From: Candidatus Zixiibacteriota bacterium
Lineage (GTDB): Bacteria > Zixibacteria > MSB-5A5 > WJJR01
Direction of reading: 5' to 3'
DNA length: 6,454 nt
Assembly (NCBI GenBank): GCA_014729565.1
Contig: WJJR01000267.1
Span: 1 to 6,454, forward strand
The notes under the pieces are model-generated. The model had not been told where the DNA came from, did not search any database, and saw nothing but the letters and a program-made list of their open reading frames with translations. This document shows, in pieces, positions 1 through 6,323 of the stretch; position 1 is the first letter of the stretch; every line of letters starts with the position of its first letter. The translations under genes and the position numbers were made by a program.

Positions 1-696
1 AGTGAATTTCGCGACTACTACCAATCACGACAGTTGATTCTGGGTATGGACCGCCTCGATTACACCAAGGGGATTCCCGAGCGATTTAGCGCCTTTGAAC
101 GGGCGTTGGAAAAGTATCCGGAACTGCGCGGAAATGTTTCGTTGATTCAGGTGGTGATTCCGAGCCGCACCCATGTACCCGACTACCGCGATCTGAAATC
201 GGAGATCGACGGATTGATCGGGAGAATTAACGGCCGGTTCTCGAGCCAGGGATGGGTGCCCATCTATTATATCTACCGGTCGCTCGATCGGGTCTCCCTG
301 CTGGCTCTGTACCGCGCGTGTGAGATCGGACTGGTCACGCCGCTGCGCGACGGCATGAATCTGATTGCCAAGGAATTCTGTGCCTGTTCGGTCAATGGAC
401 ACGATGTCCTGATTCTCAGCGAGTTCGCCGGCGCGGCCGATCAGCTCTGTCCGAATGCCCTCTGCGTCAATCCGTATGATCGCGAAACCACGGCCGATGC
501 GATCCATGCCGCCTACTCGATGGACCTGGACAGCCGGGTCCAGCGGATGCGTCGGCTGCGGCGTGAGATCAAGAGAAACGATGTACACCAATGGCTGCAG
601 TGGGTCATGGGATTCAGCCAGGGTCCGGAATCTGCCTCTGGTGATGTGGACACGGCTCTGGACGCTGTCGAGGAATCGGCGTGGTCGGGGACTTGA
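1..696 (+). CDS. otsA: Trehalose-6-phosphate synthase (GT20), C-terminal part, 5' truncated
   Basis: Cytoplasmic glycosyltransferase that joins UDP-glucose and glucose-6-phosphate to give trehalose-6-phosphate plus UDP, the first step of the OtsA/OtsB trehalose pathway. The frame is open from base 1, so the gene starts upstream; 231 residues are visible. Landmarks (fragment numbering): GMDRLDYTKG with Arg18 and Lys23, Arg56 in IPSR, GRINGRF, then PLRDGMN with Asp117 and Glu125 in AKE, then NPYDRE. From remembered E. coli OtsA these match Arg262, Lys267, Arg300, Asp361 and Glu369 with the same spacing, so roughly 244 residues are missing. The known nucleotide-sugar and phosphate contacts in this half are kept. 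About 29 residues rich in Ser, Glu and Asp follow the usual family end. No otsB lies downstream. The N-terminal acceptor-site residues are outside the window, so a related GT20 activity such as glucosylglycerol-phosphate synthase cannot be fully excluded, though the motifs fit OtsA best. Confidence 0.93.
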   Translation, partial: SEFRDYYQSRQLILGMDRLDYTKGIPERFSAFERALEKYPELRGNVSLIQVVIPSRTHVPDYRDLKSEIDGLIGRINGRFSSQGWVPIYYIYRSLDRVSLLALYRACEIGLVTPLRDGMNLIAKEFCACSVNGHDVLILSEFAGAADQLCPNALCVNPYDRETTADAIHAAYSMDLDSRVQRMRRLRREIKRNDVHQWLQWVMGFSQGPESASGDVDTALDAVEESAWSGT

Positions 697-873
697 GTTG
701 TCGGGCGGTGTAGAGATCGTGGAGATTGTGACAGGGGTCAACAAGGTTGTCCGGACGGCCGCAGAGAGCGATATGTTGCTTTACAACAACGAGTTATCGA
801 TTCGTTTCGAGGGGGTCAGACAGGTCCGTTTTGGGCGAAAGGAATAGTAATCCGGGAGTGTCACCGCAAGATT

Positions 874-890
874 AAGCCTAGATTAGGCTT
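874..890. repeat. Perfect 7-bp inverted repeat with 3-base spacer
   Basis: AAGCCTA (874-880), spacer GAT, TAGGCTT (884-890). No T-run follows, so it is not a typical intrinsic terminator. It lies just upstream of the promoter-like motif at 902-920, where an operator could sit, but nothing else supports regulation. It could also be chance or a weak otsA transcript end. Confidence 0.4.
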
Positions 891-920
891 GCGCCAGATC
901 GTCGAATCCGTATTATTGAT
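889..920 (+). promoter_or_regulatory. Candidate promoter for the first DUF3857 gene
   Basis: A -10-like TATTAT at 911-916 (5 of 6 to TATAAT) sits 16 bases after a weak -35-like TTGCGC at 889-894. The surrounding 902-920 recurs with 16 of 19 identical bases at 3101-3119, upstream of the paralogous gene, which is the main reason to take it seriously. Transcription would start near 922, giving a leader of roughly 88 bases. The -35 box is poor, so the exact class of promoter is uncertain. Confidence 0.35.
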
Positions 921-949
921 TGGGACACGGTTTGTGCACCCCGAGCACC

Positions 950-980
950 GCGTGAGACAGATGGGCTCTCACCGCCCATC
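950..980 (+). promoter_or_regulatory. Overlapping alternative leader hairpins
   Basis: GATGGGC (960-966) and GCCCATC (974-980) form a perfect 7-bp stem with loop TCTCACC. The loop itself contains TCTCAC (967-972), which is the perfect complement of GTGAGA at 952-957. The two stems cannot form together. They lie 20 bases before the ribosome site of the gene at 1010. A leader switch is possible; chance is also possible. Confidence 0.25.
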
Positions 981-1009
981 ATTGCGATAGACGAACGAAA
1001 AGGGATCTT

Positions 1010-2971
1010 ATGCGCGACCCGAAGCAAGGGGCAGGGACGCGCCGTCGGTGGTGGTTCACCGCCGCGGGTTGTCTGTTTGCGCTCCTCGCGTCGACGCTTG
1101 CGACGTGGGCACAAGACGCCGGTACGCCTGACTGGGGCGTGATCACGCGCACCGAAATGCGTGATCATTATGCCGACGATCCCATGGCCGGTGCGGTGGT
1201 CGTCTTTGACAAGGGCTTCATTACAGTCGGCCCCGGTTTCCAGTTTACGTACGAACGGCATCGCAGGATTCAGATTTTTGGGCAAGGCTCGTATCATTAC
1301 GGCAACGTCGAAATCACCCTCTACAAATCCGAAAATCTCGACAATATCGAAGCACACACGCTGACTCCGAACGGCGACCGGATCGAGATCAGCCATCGCG
1401 ACATTCACAAGACGGAAACCGGTGATATGGAAACGTACGTGTTCGCGTTTCCCGAAGTCTCGCCGGGGGCTGTTCTCGAGTACCGCTACAAGATCAATTC
1501 GAACAATTTCTACTATTTGCGTCCGTGGACCTTCCAGAACGAGATCCCCACGGAATATTCGGAGCTGACTGTTCGGCTGCCGGAAGGTTTTGAATACGAA
1601 GTCGTTCTCAACAATTCCGATCTTGTCGAAGGCCCTGACACCGCGCTGGTCGCCACAATCCGTCAGGAAGGCAAGGTCCGCCAGTTCACCTGGCGCAGCC
1701 GCGATTTGTCGCGGTTGGTGGGTGAGCCGTGCGTGCTATCGCTGCTCGACCACCGCGCTCAGCTCGATTTCCAGATTGTCCGTTATCGTGATAACAACAA
1801 GGTGTGGGAGTTTGTTGATAGCTGGGCCGACCTTGCACGCCAAGTGCGGAATCTCTACAAACCACTACTGAAGACCGACGACGATTGGCCGCGTTTTGAG
1901 AAAGCGGACGGTGAGACCCGTGAGGAATTGGCCAATCGGGTGTATCGCTTTGTGCGTGACTCGGTGGCGTTATCGGGCGAGGCTCAGGCCATCACCAATG
2001 GGCTGTTACCTGCCGAAGACGTGTTTGAGCAACGGCGCGGCAACAGTCTTGAGAAGAATCTGCTGCTGGTGTCCCTGTTGCGACACAACGGGTTCCACGC
2101 GTATCCGATTTTGATCTCGCGCCGCGACCATCTCCGGTTTGACCGTCGTGACCATCGCTTGTTTCAGTTCAACCACGCGTTGGCGTTGGTCGAAATCGAT
2201 TCCGACCAGCGTGTTTTCTGCGATGCCAACACGCCGGCGGCATGGATGGGCTATCTCCCACCGGAGAGCCAGGTCGATGCGGGTGTCGTGATCGGACATC
2301 CGTCGATTGAAGAAGTGGTGATCGACGTTCCGGCGCCGCCGATTGCCAATGATGCGCGCGCCGAAGCCTCGGTGACGCTTCGCGGAGACGGTTCTGCTTT
2401 CGGGCGAATTGAAGGTACCGTCGGCGGCGAAGCGGCGTATGAACTGCTGCGCGCCCTTGGTGACCACGACACGGTGGCTTACCTGCAGGAACAGTGGCTG
2501 GACGGCGCCATTCCCACCAGCTTCGAGGTCAAGGGTGGCGACTATGACTATTGGTCGCCGATCACGTTCATCGCTGAGTTCGAATGGCCGCAGGCGGCGA
2601 CAGTCGATAACGGCCGGCTGTTTTTGCGCCCGTCGATTCTGCGTAAACTGAAATCGAATCCGCTGATGACCAAATCGCGCCGCTATCCGATCTCGTTCGA
2701 TACGCCGTGGTCTGAGGATTGCCGGATCCGGTGGACGCTCCCTGAAGACTTTGAGTTGACCGATGTCCCGGCCAGCCGTGAGGTCATTGGTGACGGGTTT
2801 GAGTTCCACTCTTCGGTCGTACGCGACGGCAACCAGGTCATCTCGTCACGCACGTGGAATGTCAACAAACGCGACTTCCCCGTCACCCGCTTCCGTGATC
2901 TGCGCGAGTTGTTCAACACCGTTCAATTGTCGGAACAAGGGTTGATGGTGCTCTATCACGATACGCTGTAA
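1010..2971 (+). CDS. Exported DUF3857 / transglutaminase-like protein, catalytic Cys replaced by Ser
   Basis: 653 residues. ATG at 1010 is preceded by AGGGA at 1001-1005, and the N-terminus is a Sec-type signal (RRR at 11-13, hydrophobic 14-31, probable cleavage after Ala34 in TWA), which supports this start and places the product in the periplasm or envelope. Residues about 60-210 fit DUF3857 (YERHRRIQIF, FPEVSPGAVLEYRY, RPWTFQNEIPTEYSEL). Residues about 300-410 fit a transglutaminase-like fold, followed by a C-terminal beta-rich region as in DUF3858-type tails. The family nucleophile motif GDCKD reads here RRGNSLEKN, with Ser346 at the Cys position; His389 (FNHALALV) and Asp405 (FCDAN) remain. 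It is therefore probably not a normal thiol enzyme: a binding or scaffold pseudoenzyme, or less likely a serine-based one. The next gene is an intact paralogue of nearly equal length. The physiological substrate is unknown. Confidence 0.9.
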   Translation: MRDPKQGAGTRRRWWFTAAGCLFALLASTLATWAQDAGTPDWGVITRTEMRDHYADDPMAGAVVVFDKGFITVGPGFQFTYERHRRIQIFGQGSYHYGNVEITLYKSENLDNIEAHTLTPNGDRIEISHRDIHKTETGDMETYVFAFPEVSPGAVLEYRYKINSNNFYYLRPWTFQNEIPTEYSELTVRLPEGFEYEVVLNNSDLVEGPDTALVATIRQEGKVRQFTWRSRDLSRLVGEPCVLSLLDHRAQLDFQIVRYRDNNKVWEFVDSWADLARQVRNLYKPLLKTDDDWPRFEKADGETREELANRVYRFVRDSVALSGEAQAITNGLLPAEDVFEQRRGNSLEKNLLLVSLLRHNGFHAYPILISRRDHLRFDRRDHRLFQFNHALALVEIDSDQRVFCDANTPAAWMGYLPPESQVDAGVVIGHPSIEEVVIDVPAPPIANDARAEASVTLRGDGSAFGRIEGTVGGEAAYELLRALGDHDTVAYLQEQWLDGAIPTSFEVKGGDYDYWSPITFIAEFEWPQAATVDNGRLFLRPSILRKLKSNPLMTKSRRYPISFDTPWSEDCRIRWTLPEDFELTDVPASREVIGDGFEFHSSVVRDGNQVISSRTWNVNKRDFPVTRFRDLRELFNTVQLSEQGLMVLYHDTL

Positions 2972-3018
2972 GTCCAATCCTCCCTGATCTTCATCTCTTC
3001 ATTTGCTATTTTGCCGCC

Positions 3019-3045
3019 GGCATCAATGATGCCCGCAGGCATCGT
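3019..3045 (+). promoter_or_regulatory. Three-segment inverted repeat between the paralogues
   Basis: GGCATC (3019-3024), GATGCC (3028-3033) and GGCATC (3038-3043) lie in a row. The central segment can pair with either neighbour: left stem 6 bp with loop AAT, right stem 8 bp with loop CGCA including one G-U pair (3026-3033 with 3038-3045). No T-run follows. It lies 47 bases after the stop of the first paralogue and could be a weak transcript end, a processing site or a switch; it could also be a degenerate repeat. Confidence 0.3.
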
Positions 3046-3100
3046 GTCACAGACTCGGTGGCGGTTGATGCAGAAGGGTGTTTTTGTTCAGTCTGACGGT

Positions 3101-3119
3101 TCGATTGCGTATTATAGAT
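3101..3119 (+). promoter_or_regulatory. Candidate promoter for the second DUF3857 gene
   Basis: The 19-base segment contains TATTAT at 3110-3115 and matches 902-920 at 16 of 19 positions. It lies 46 bases (box start to ATG) before the chosen start at 3156. No good -35 box stands at 16-18 bases; TTGTTC at 3084-3089 is 20 bases away. If real, transcription begins near 3121 and the second paralogue can be expressed apart from the first. Confidence 0.33.
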
Positions 3120-3155
3120 GCAGCACGTGATGTCCGTTTCGTGTACACCTCTGTG

Positions 3156-5135
3156 ATGAGCAAACCGACTTCCTCCATTTGGCCGACCCGGCGCAGGGTC
3201 TTGGCGCTTGTCCTGTTCTGTGTGCTGGCGCTGCCCAGCCTCGTGTTCGCCAACGACATATCGTGGTCATCGTACCCGGCGTACTACGAGACAGACGAGT
3301 GGTCGATCGAATGGTCGTCGCGCCGGCGACTGACCGTCGAGGCCCATCGCGTCATCCGAGTCAATCGCACTACGGGTGTTGATGCCGGTCGCATCCGGAT
3401 TTGGGATACGTTCTTCCAACGGCTGCAGATGTTTGAAGGGACGGTCACAGACACGTTCGGGAACATCTTGTTTGAGTTGACCGAAGATGAGGTCGAATCG
3501 GTGGAGCCATTCTCCGATTTCCGGCTGTATTCGGGCGATGTGATTCGGTCGGCCGATCTGGTCGCCCCGCGCCCGCCGTATATCATTGAGGCGCGTTGGC
3601 AGGTTGAAATCGAGAACGTGTTTTTCTGGCCCGATTGGGTGATCGGGGATCGTTGGCCCCGCCGCCATGCGTCGTATCAAGTGCATGTTCCGCGCCGCGA
3701 GAACATTCACTATCAACAGGTCGCACCGACGTTGGTCCAGTATCAGGAAGACGATCCCCGTGGACAAATCCACCGCTGGGAGCTGAACAACTGGATTCCC
3801 GAGGACATCGGTTCCGCCGGTGAGAAGACGCTCACTCCGCTGCTCCATGTGGCACCGGAGGAGTTTCGTGTCGGCGGCGAGGAAGGCGCGACGGATTCCT
3901 GGCACGCACTGGGTGAGTGGTATTGGGAACTGACGAAGGATCGATTCGGCCTCGACGATGACCAGAAGCGGTGGGTCGATGCACAAGTCCAGGATGTCAT
4001 CGGTGATCGAGCGCAAGCCTCTGTTTTGAAAGACTGGGTGTCTGATGAATGGCGATATGTCGCCATCGAGATCGGCCTTGGCGGCTGGCGCCCGCACGCA
4101 TCATCGGAGGTCTTTGACACCAAATACGGCGATTGCAAGGACGTCGTGTTCCTGTGGATTTCCATGTTGCACTCGCTGGGCATGGAGGCCTACCCCGCGC
4201 TTATTCGCTCGCGCAATCCATTGCCGTTGGACCCGACTTTCCCCAAGGACTGGTTCGATCACGTGGTTGCCATGGCGATCATCGATGGAGATACACTATG
4301 GGCCGACCCGTCCGATTCCCGCTACCGTCTGGGGAGCCTTCCTCCCAGTTGCGAAGAGCGCTGGGCGTTGGTGGTGGGCCCGCTCGGTGGGCAATTGGTA
4401 CAAACACCGTGCAAAACGTCCGATGACAACCGGCAGCGTGTTCGGTGCGAGGGGGAATTGGATGCCGACGGAAACTTGAGCTTCCACGCCCGCGTCGTTT
4501 CGAGTGGCCATTTCGCCGCGATGACTCCAGCCAATGGCGGCCGCAATGGCAGTGAATTGGCGGCAGCGATCCTGGGCGTGATGCCCGCCGCGACGTTGGC
4601 GACGATTGATGCCATCGAGGTGATTTCACCAAGCGAAATCGCGACGACGATCAGCGGACGCATCGATGGTTGGGCGATTGGCGGTACGCGGCGGATGGTC
4701 GTGCGGCCGCGACTCGGTGGGTGGATGGCAAATGACACCATCGGCGGCCGGATCGATCCCGGGACGGTACGATTCCCGGTCCGCTCATTCGATACGATCG
4801 TTGTTCATTTTCCGGCGGGCTGGCAACCGGAATTGTGGCCGACCGCGGAGTATCACTCAACAGCCAATGGTGAGTTCGGCGAAGCACGCAGTTTTGAAAG
4901 CGGGCGCCTGGAAGTGGTCCGGCATCTGCGGTGGGAGAAGTGCGACCGTTCCCCGTCCAGCCGCCGGGAGAACAAGGCGTTGCGCGACGCCTTCCAGGCC
5001 GCGCGCAGCGGCGAGTGGGTGTTCAACCACATTGAAGAATCGAATCACGGGGATACCTCGCACCACGCGGCCGACAGCCTGTCAAAAGCGACTCGCACAC
5101 TGGATGAAACGTCGGAGACATCGCCGCCGGATTGA
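3156..5135 (+). CDS. Exported DUF3857 / transglutaminase-like protein with intact Cys-His-Asp triad
   Basis: 659 residues from ATG at 3156. The frame is open further up, with a GTG at 3078 and a TTG at 3084 behind AGAAGG, but only the 3156 start gives a normal signal peptide (TRRR at 11-14, hydrophobic 15-31, probable cleavage after Ala32 in VFA); the ATG itself has no clear ribosome site, so the start is fairly, not fully, secure. DUF3857 features fill roughly residues 45-215 (VEAHRVIRVN, then YIIEARWQVEIENVFFWP). The transglutaminase-like core has Cys327 in KYGDCKD, His369 in WFDHVVA and Asp384 in LWADPSD, the family's expected triad, so a thiol-based acyl transfer or amide hydrolysis in the periplasm is plausible. 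The partner and substrate are unknown. It is a diverged paralogue of the upstream gene (shared order of domains, AYP.LI and G.LPP around the core). The last 25 or so residues are polar and probably disordered. Confidence 0.92.
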   Translation: MSKPTSSIWPTRRRVLALVLFCVLALPSLVFANDISWSSYPAYYETDEWSIEWSSRRRLTVEAHRVIRVNRTTGVDAGRIRIWDTFFQRLQMFEGTVTDTFGNILFELTEDEVESVEPFSDFRLYSGDVIRSADLVAPRPPYIIEARWQVEIENVFFWPDWVIGDRWPRRHASYQVHVPRRENIHYQQVAPTLVQYQEDDPRGQIHRWELNNWIPEDIGSAGEKTLTPLLHVAPEEFRVGGEEGATDSWHALGEWYWELTKDRFGLDDDQKRWVDAQVQDVIGDRAQASVLKDWVSDEWRYVAIEIGLGGWRPHASSEVFDTKYGDCKDVVFLWISMLHSLGMEAYPALIRSRNPLPLDPTFPKDWFDHVVAMAIIDGDTLWADPSDSRYRLGSLPPSCEERWALVVGPLGGQLVQTPCKTSDDNRQRVRCEGELDADGNLSFHARVVSSGHFAAMTPANGGRNGSELAAAILGVMPAATLATIDAIEVISPSEIATTISGRIDGWAIGGTRRMVVRPRLGGWMANDTIGGRIDPGTVRFPVRSFDTIVVHFPAGWQPELWPTAEYHSTANGEFGEARSFESGRLEVVRHLRWEKCDRSPSSRRENKALRDAFQAARSGEWVFNHIEESNHGDTSHHAADSLSKATRTLDETSETSPPD

Positions 5136-5170
5136 GGTGTCCACCACTGCCAATGACGTGAAGGCCATTG

Positions 5171-5929
5171 ATGTCTAGTTGCGGCGGACATATGAGACGG
5201 CCCTATCGTAGCGCACTATTTAGTGTGTGGATTATTCTGAGCCTTCTGATATCTCTTCAGATTGCGTTGGCGCTTCCTCCGCAACGGACACTCGCGGATC
5301 GCATTGCGCGCAACCTTCTAGTGGAACCAAACCGATGGCCCTGGACGATGGCCAAGTTGTTCGCGGCGAGTATACCGACACGTATTTCACGGTCGCTTGC
5401 CGGGCAGACACCGAACACCATCGGCACCTTCGTTGCGAAGCGCAGAACTCCCTATCAGGCACCCGGCCATGAACACCTGTGGCTCTGTGTAACGTCCTCC
5501 GGTTCGGGTGGGAGTTATGTGGCGGTGATAGCCGAAGATAGTTCGGCGTACGAACTCGTTTGGGACACACTCATCTCCCCCAGTGTCATCTCTCCTTCAC
5601 TTGAACTGGAAGATCTCAACGGAGACTCACGTCCGGAGATTGTCTACCACGGTGATGTATTGAATCCCGAAGTTCGTGAATGGACGGTCCTTGAGTGGGC
5701 CAACGGACACATGTACCTGATGGCGCCGCGACTGGATGTTCCATCCCCGTATCTGCGCCACAACCGCCTGCTCGGAGACAGCCTGCAGATACTCGACACC
5801 CGCGATCATGGCGTCAAGCGTTTACGGCTGTGGCATACCGCACCGCGACATGAGTGGGTCACCGTCCCGCGGGGATACCGCAACTTCGTCTTTCACGATT
5901 CCATCGGCGGATACCTGCCGGACGACTGA
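5171..5929 (+). CDS. Small exported protein with one FG-GAP/VCBS-like loop, unknown function
   Basis: 252 residues. ATG at 5171 has GAAGG at 5160-5164 six bases upstream; a second in-frame ATG at 5192 has only a badly spaced site, so 5171 is preferred. The N-terminus carries RRPYR then a long hydrophobic stretch (about 14-34) ending ALA before LPPQ, read as a signal peptide, or an anchor if uncleaved. The most informative motif is DLNGDSRPEIV at 148-158: Asp148, Asn150, Asp152 and Glu156 match the calcium-binding loop of FG-GAP/VCBS beta-propeller repeats. Only one clear repeat is seen, so a whole propeller is not supported. The remainder looks beta-rich (SYVAVIAED, YELVWDT, REWTVLEWANGHMY) without a family I recognise. 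It starts 35 bases after the active DUF3857 gene, with no terminator between, so co-transcription is likely. A real gene with an unassigned role. Confidence 0.75.
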   Translation: MSSCGGHMRRPYRSALFSVWIILSLLISLQIALALPPQRTLADRIARNLLVEPNRWPWTMAKLFAASIPTRISRSLAGQTPNTIGTFVAKRRTPYQAPGHEHLWLCVTSSGSGGSYVAVIAEDSSAYELVWDTLISPSVISPSLELEDLNGDSRPEIVYHGDVLNPEVREWTVLEWANGHMYLMAPRLDVPSPYLRHNRLLGDSLQILDTRDHGVKRLRLWHTAPRHEWVTVPRGYRNFVFHDSIGGYLPDD

Positions 5930-5931
5930 GG

Positions 5932-5953
5932 AATTTCATATTCCAATTTCATA
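5932..5953. repeat. 9-base direct repeat after the last gene
   Basis: AATTTCATA occurs at 5932-5940 and 5945-5953 with spacer TTCC. The block is also bounded by GAATTT (5931-5936) and AAATTC (5953-5958), an inverted pair. It is AT-rich in a GC-rich setting and marks the junction between the gene cluster and the repeat-rich tail. Function not evident. Confidence 0.5.
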
Positions 5954-5958
5954 AATTC

Positions 5959-6068
5959 GGGGTGCCCCACCCTACAGGGCGACCTGTTCTGCGTGCGTTC
6001 GTAGGGGCGTATGGAATACGCCCCCCGCGGCCAACCGGTACGGGAAGAGGGCGTACTCAGTACGCCCT
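5959..6068. repeat. GGGCGTA double-hairpin intergenic repeat
   Basis: Two perfect 9-bp stems with 3-base loops: GGGGCGTAT (6004-6012), loop GGA, ATACGCCCC (6016-6024); and AGGGCGTAC (6048-6056), loop TCA, GTACGCCCT (6060-6068). Arms of the two copies share 7 of 9 bases, and both differing positions are compensated on the partner arm. A third part, CCCTAC at 5970-5975, is the complement of GTAGGG at 6001-6006 and lies inside a GGGGTGCCCCACCC block. From memory, GTAGGGGCGTAT-type and GTAGGGTGGGGCACC-type repeats are scattered in many bacterial genomes. No T-run follows, though the hairpins could still stop or stabilise the upstream transcript. Confidence 0.75.
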
Positions 6069-6203
6069 TTCAGGTAATGGCGCTATCGATGCGCGAAGCA
6101 TTCAGATCCTGGACCCCTTCAACACGCCCGGACGTCAGTGGTATAGCGATTGTCAGAACTATCTTCCGATTGAACACGCGATGTAGTACGGGCGCCTCGT
6201 TTA

Positions 6204-6268
6204 CACTGAGTCAACCGAAGTGCCCGTGCCGCCTGGCCGAGACGCTTGCAGTGAGCGGAGTCGAACTG
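6204..6268. repeat. Pair of related short imperfect palindromes
   Basis: CACT-GAG...CGA-AGTG at 6204-6222 and CAGT-GAG...CGA-ACTG at 6249-6268. The outer arms pair in each copy and differ by a swapped C-G pair. GAG and CGA next to the arms are shared. The second copy resembles the AGTGAGCGGAGTCGAAC type of repeat I remember from many genomes. Stems are only 4 bp, so this rests mainly on the similarity of the two copies. Confidence 0.4.
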
Positions 6269-6323
6269 GCCATGCTACGTTCCCGAAAACCGGAACGGAA
6301 TTCTAATTATCGCTATAACTTGT

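Larger units (their letters stand above)
697..1009. other. Intergenic region, 313 bases, no convincing gene
   Basis: Separates otsA from the first DUF3857 gene. A frame running through 455-847 is a shadow of otsA that merely stays open, with Arg/Ser/Trp-rich composition and no ribosome site. No classic terminator (GC stem plus T-run) was found behind otsA. The region holds a perfect 7-bp hairpin at 874-890, a promoter-like motif at 902-920 and overlapping leader hairpins at 950-980, so the following gene probably has its own promoter. Confidence 0.6.

Noticed and set aside
25..744. Long minus-strand frame opposite otsA (239 codons)
   Set aside because: Lies fully antisense to a well-supported gene; such frames arise from the codon bias of GC-rich genes. 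No family resemblance.
1055..1075. Lipoprotein signal at Cys21 of the first DUF3857 protein (TAAGC)
   Set aside because: No Leu/Val/Ile at -3, and the hydrophobic segment continues past the Cys, so ordinary signal peptidase cleavage near Ala34 fits better.
878..1408. Minus-strand frame across the start of the first DUF3857 gene (176 codons)
   Set aside because: Overlaps the leader and signal peptide region; Arg/Pro-rich composition, no domain, no ribosome site support.
2006..2809. Minus-strand frame of 267 codons inside the first DUF3857 gene
   Set aside because: Antisense shadow of a strong domain-bearing gene; Arg-rich and no recognisable motif.
3078..3155. N-terminal extension of the second DUF3857 gene from GTG 3078 or TTG 3084
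   Set aside because: Although AGAAGG precedes the TTG, the extra 24-26 residues would push the signal peptide inside the protein and the promoter-like motif into coding sequence.
3267..4097. Minus-strand frame of 276 codons inside the second DUF3857 gene
   Set aside because: Antisense shadow; the + strand frame has the signal peptide, DUF3857 features and catalytic triad.
5854..6186. Possible small gene or gene remnant ending in a plausible-looking tail (ILDPFNTPG...)
   Set aside because: The frame overlaps the end of the previous gene in another phase and crosses the GGGCGTA repeats. The last 37 or so codons look moderately gene-like, but there is no start, ribosome site or family match.
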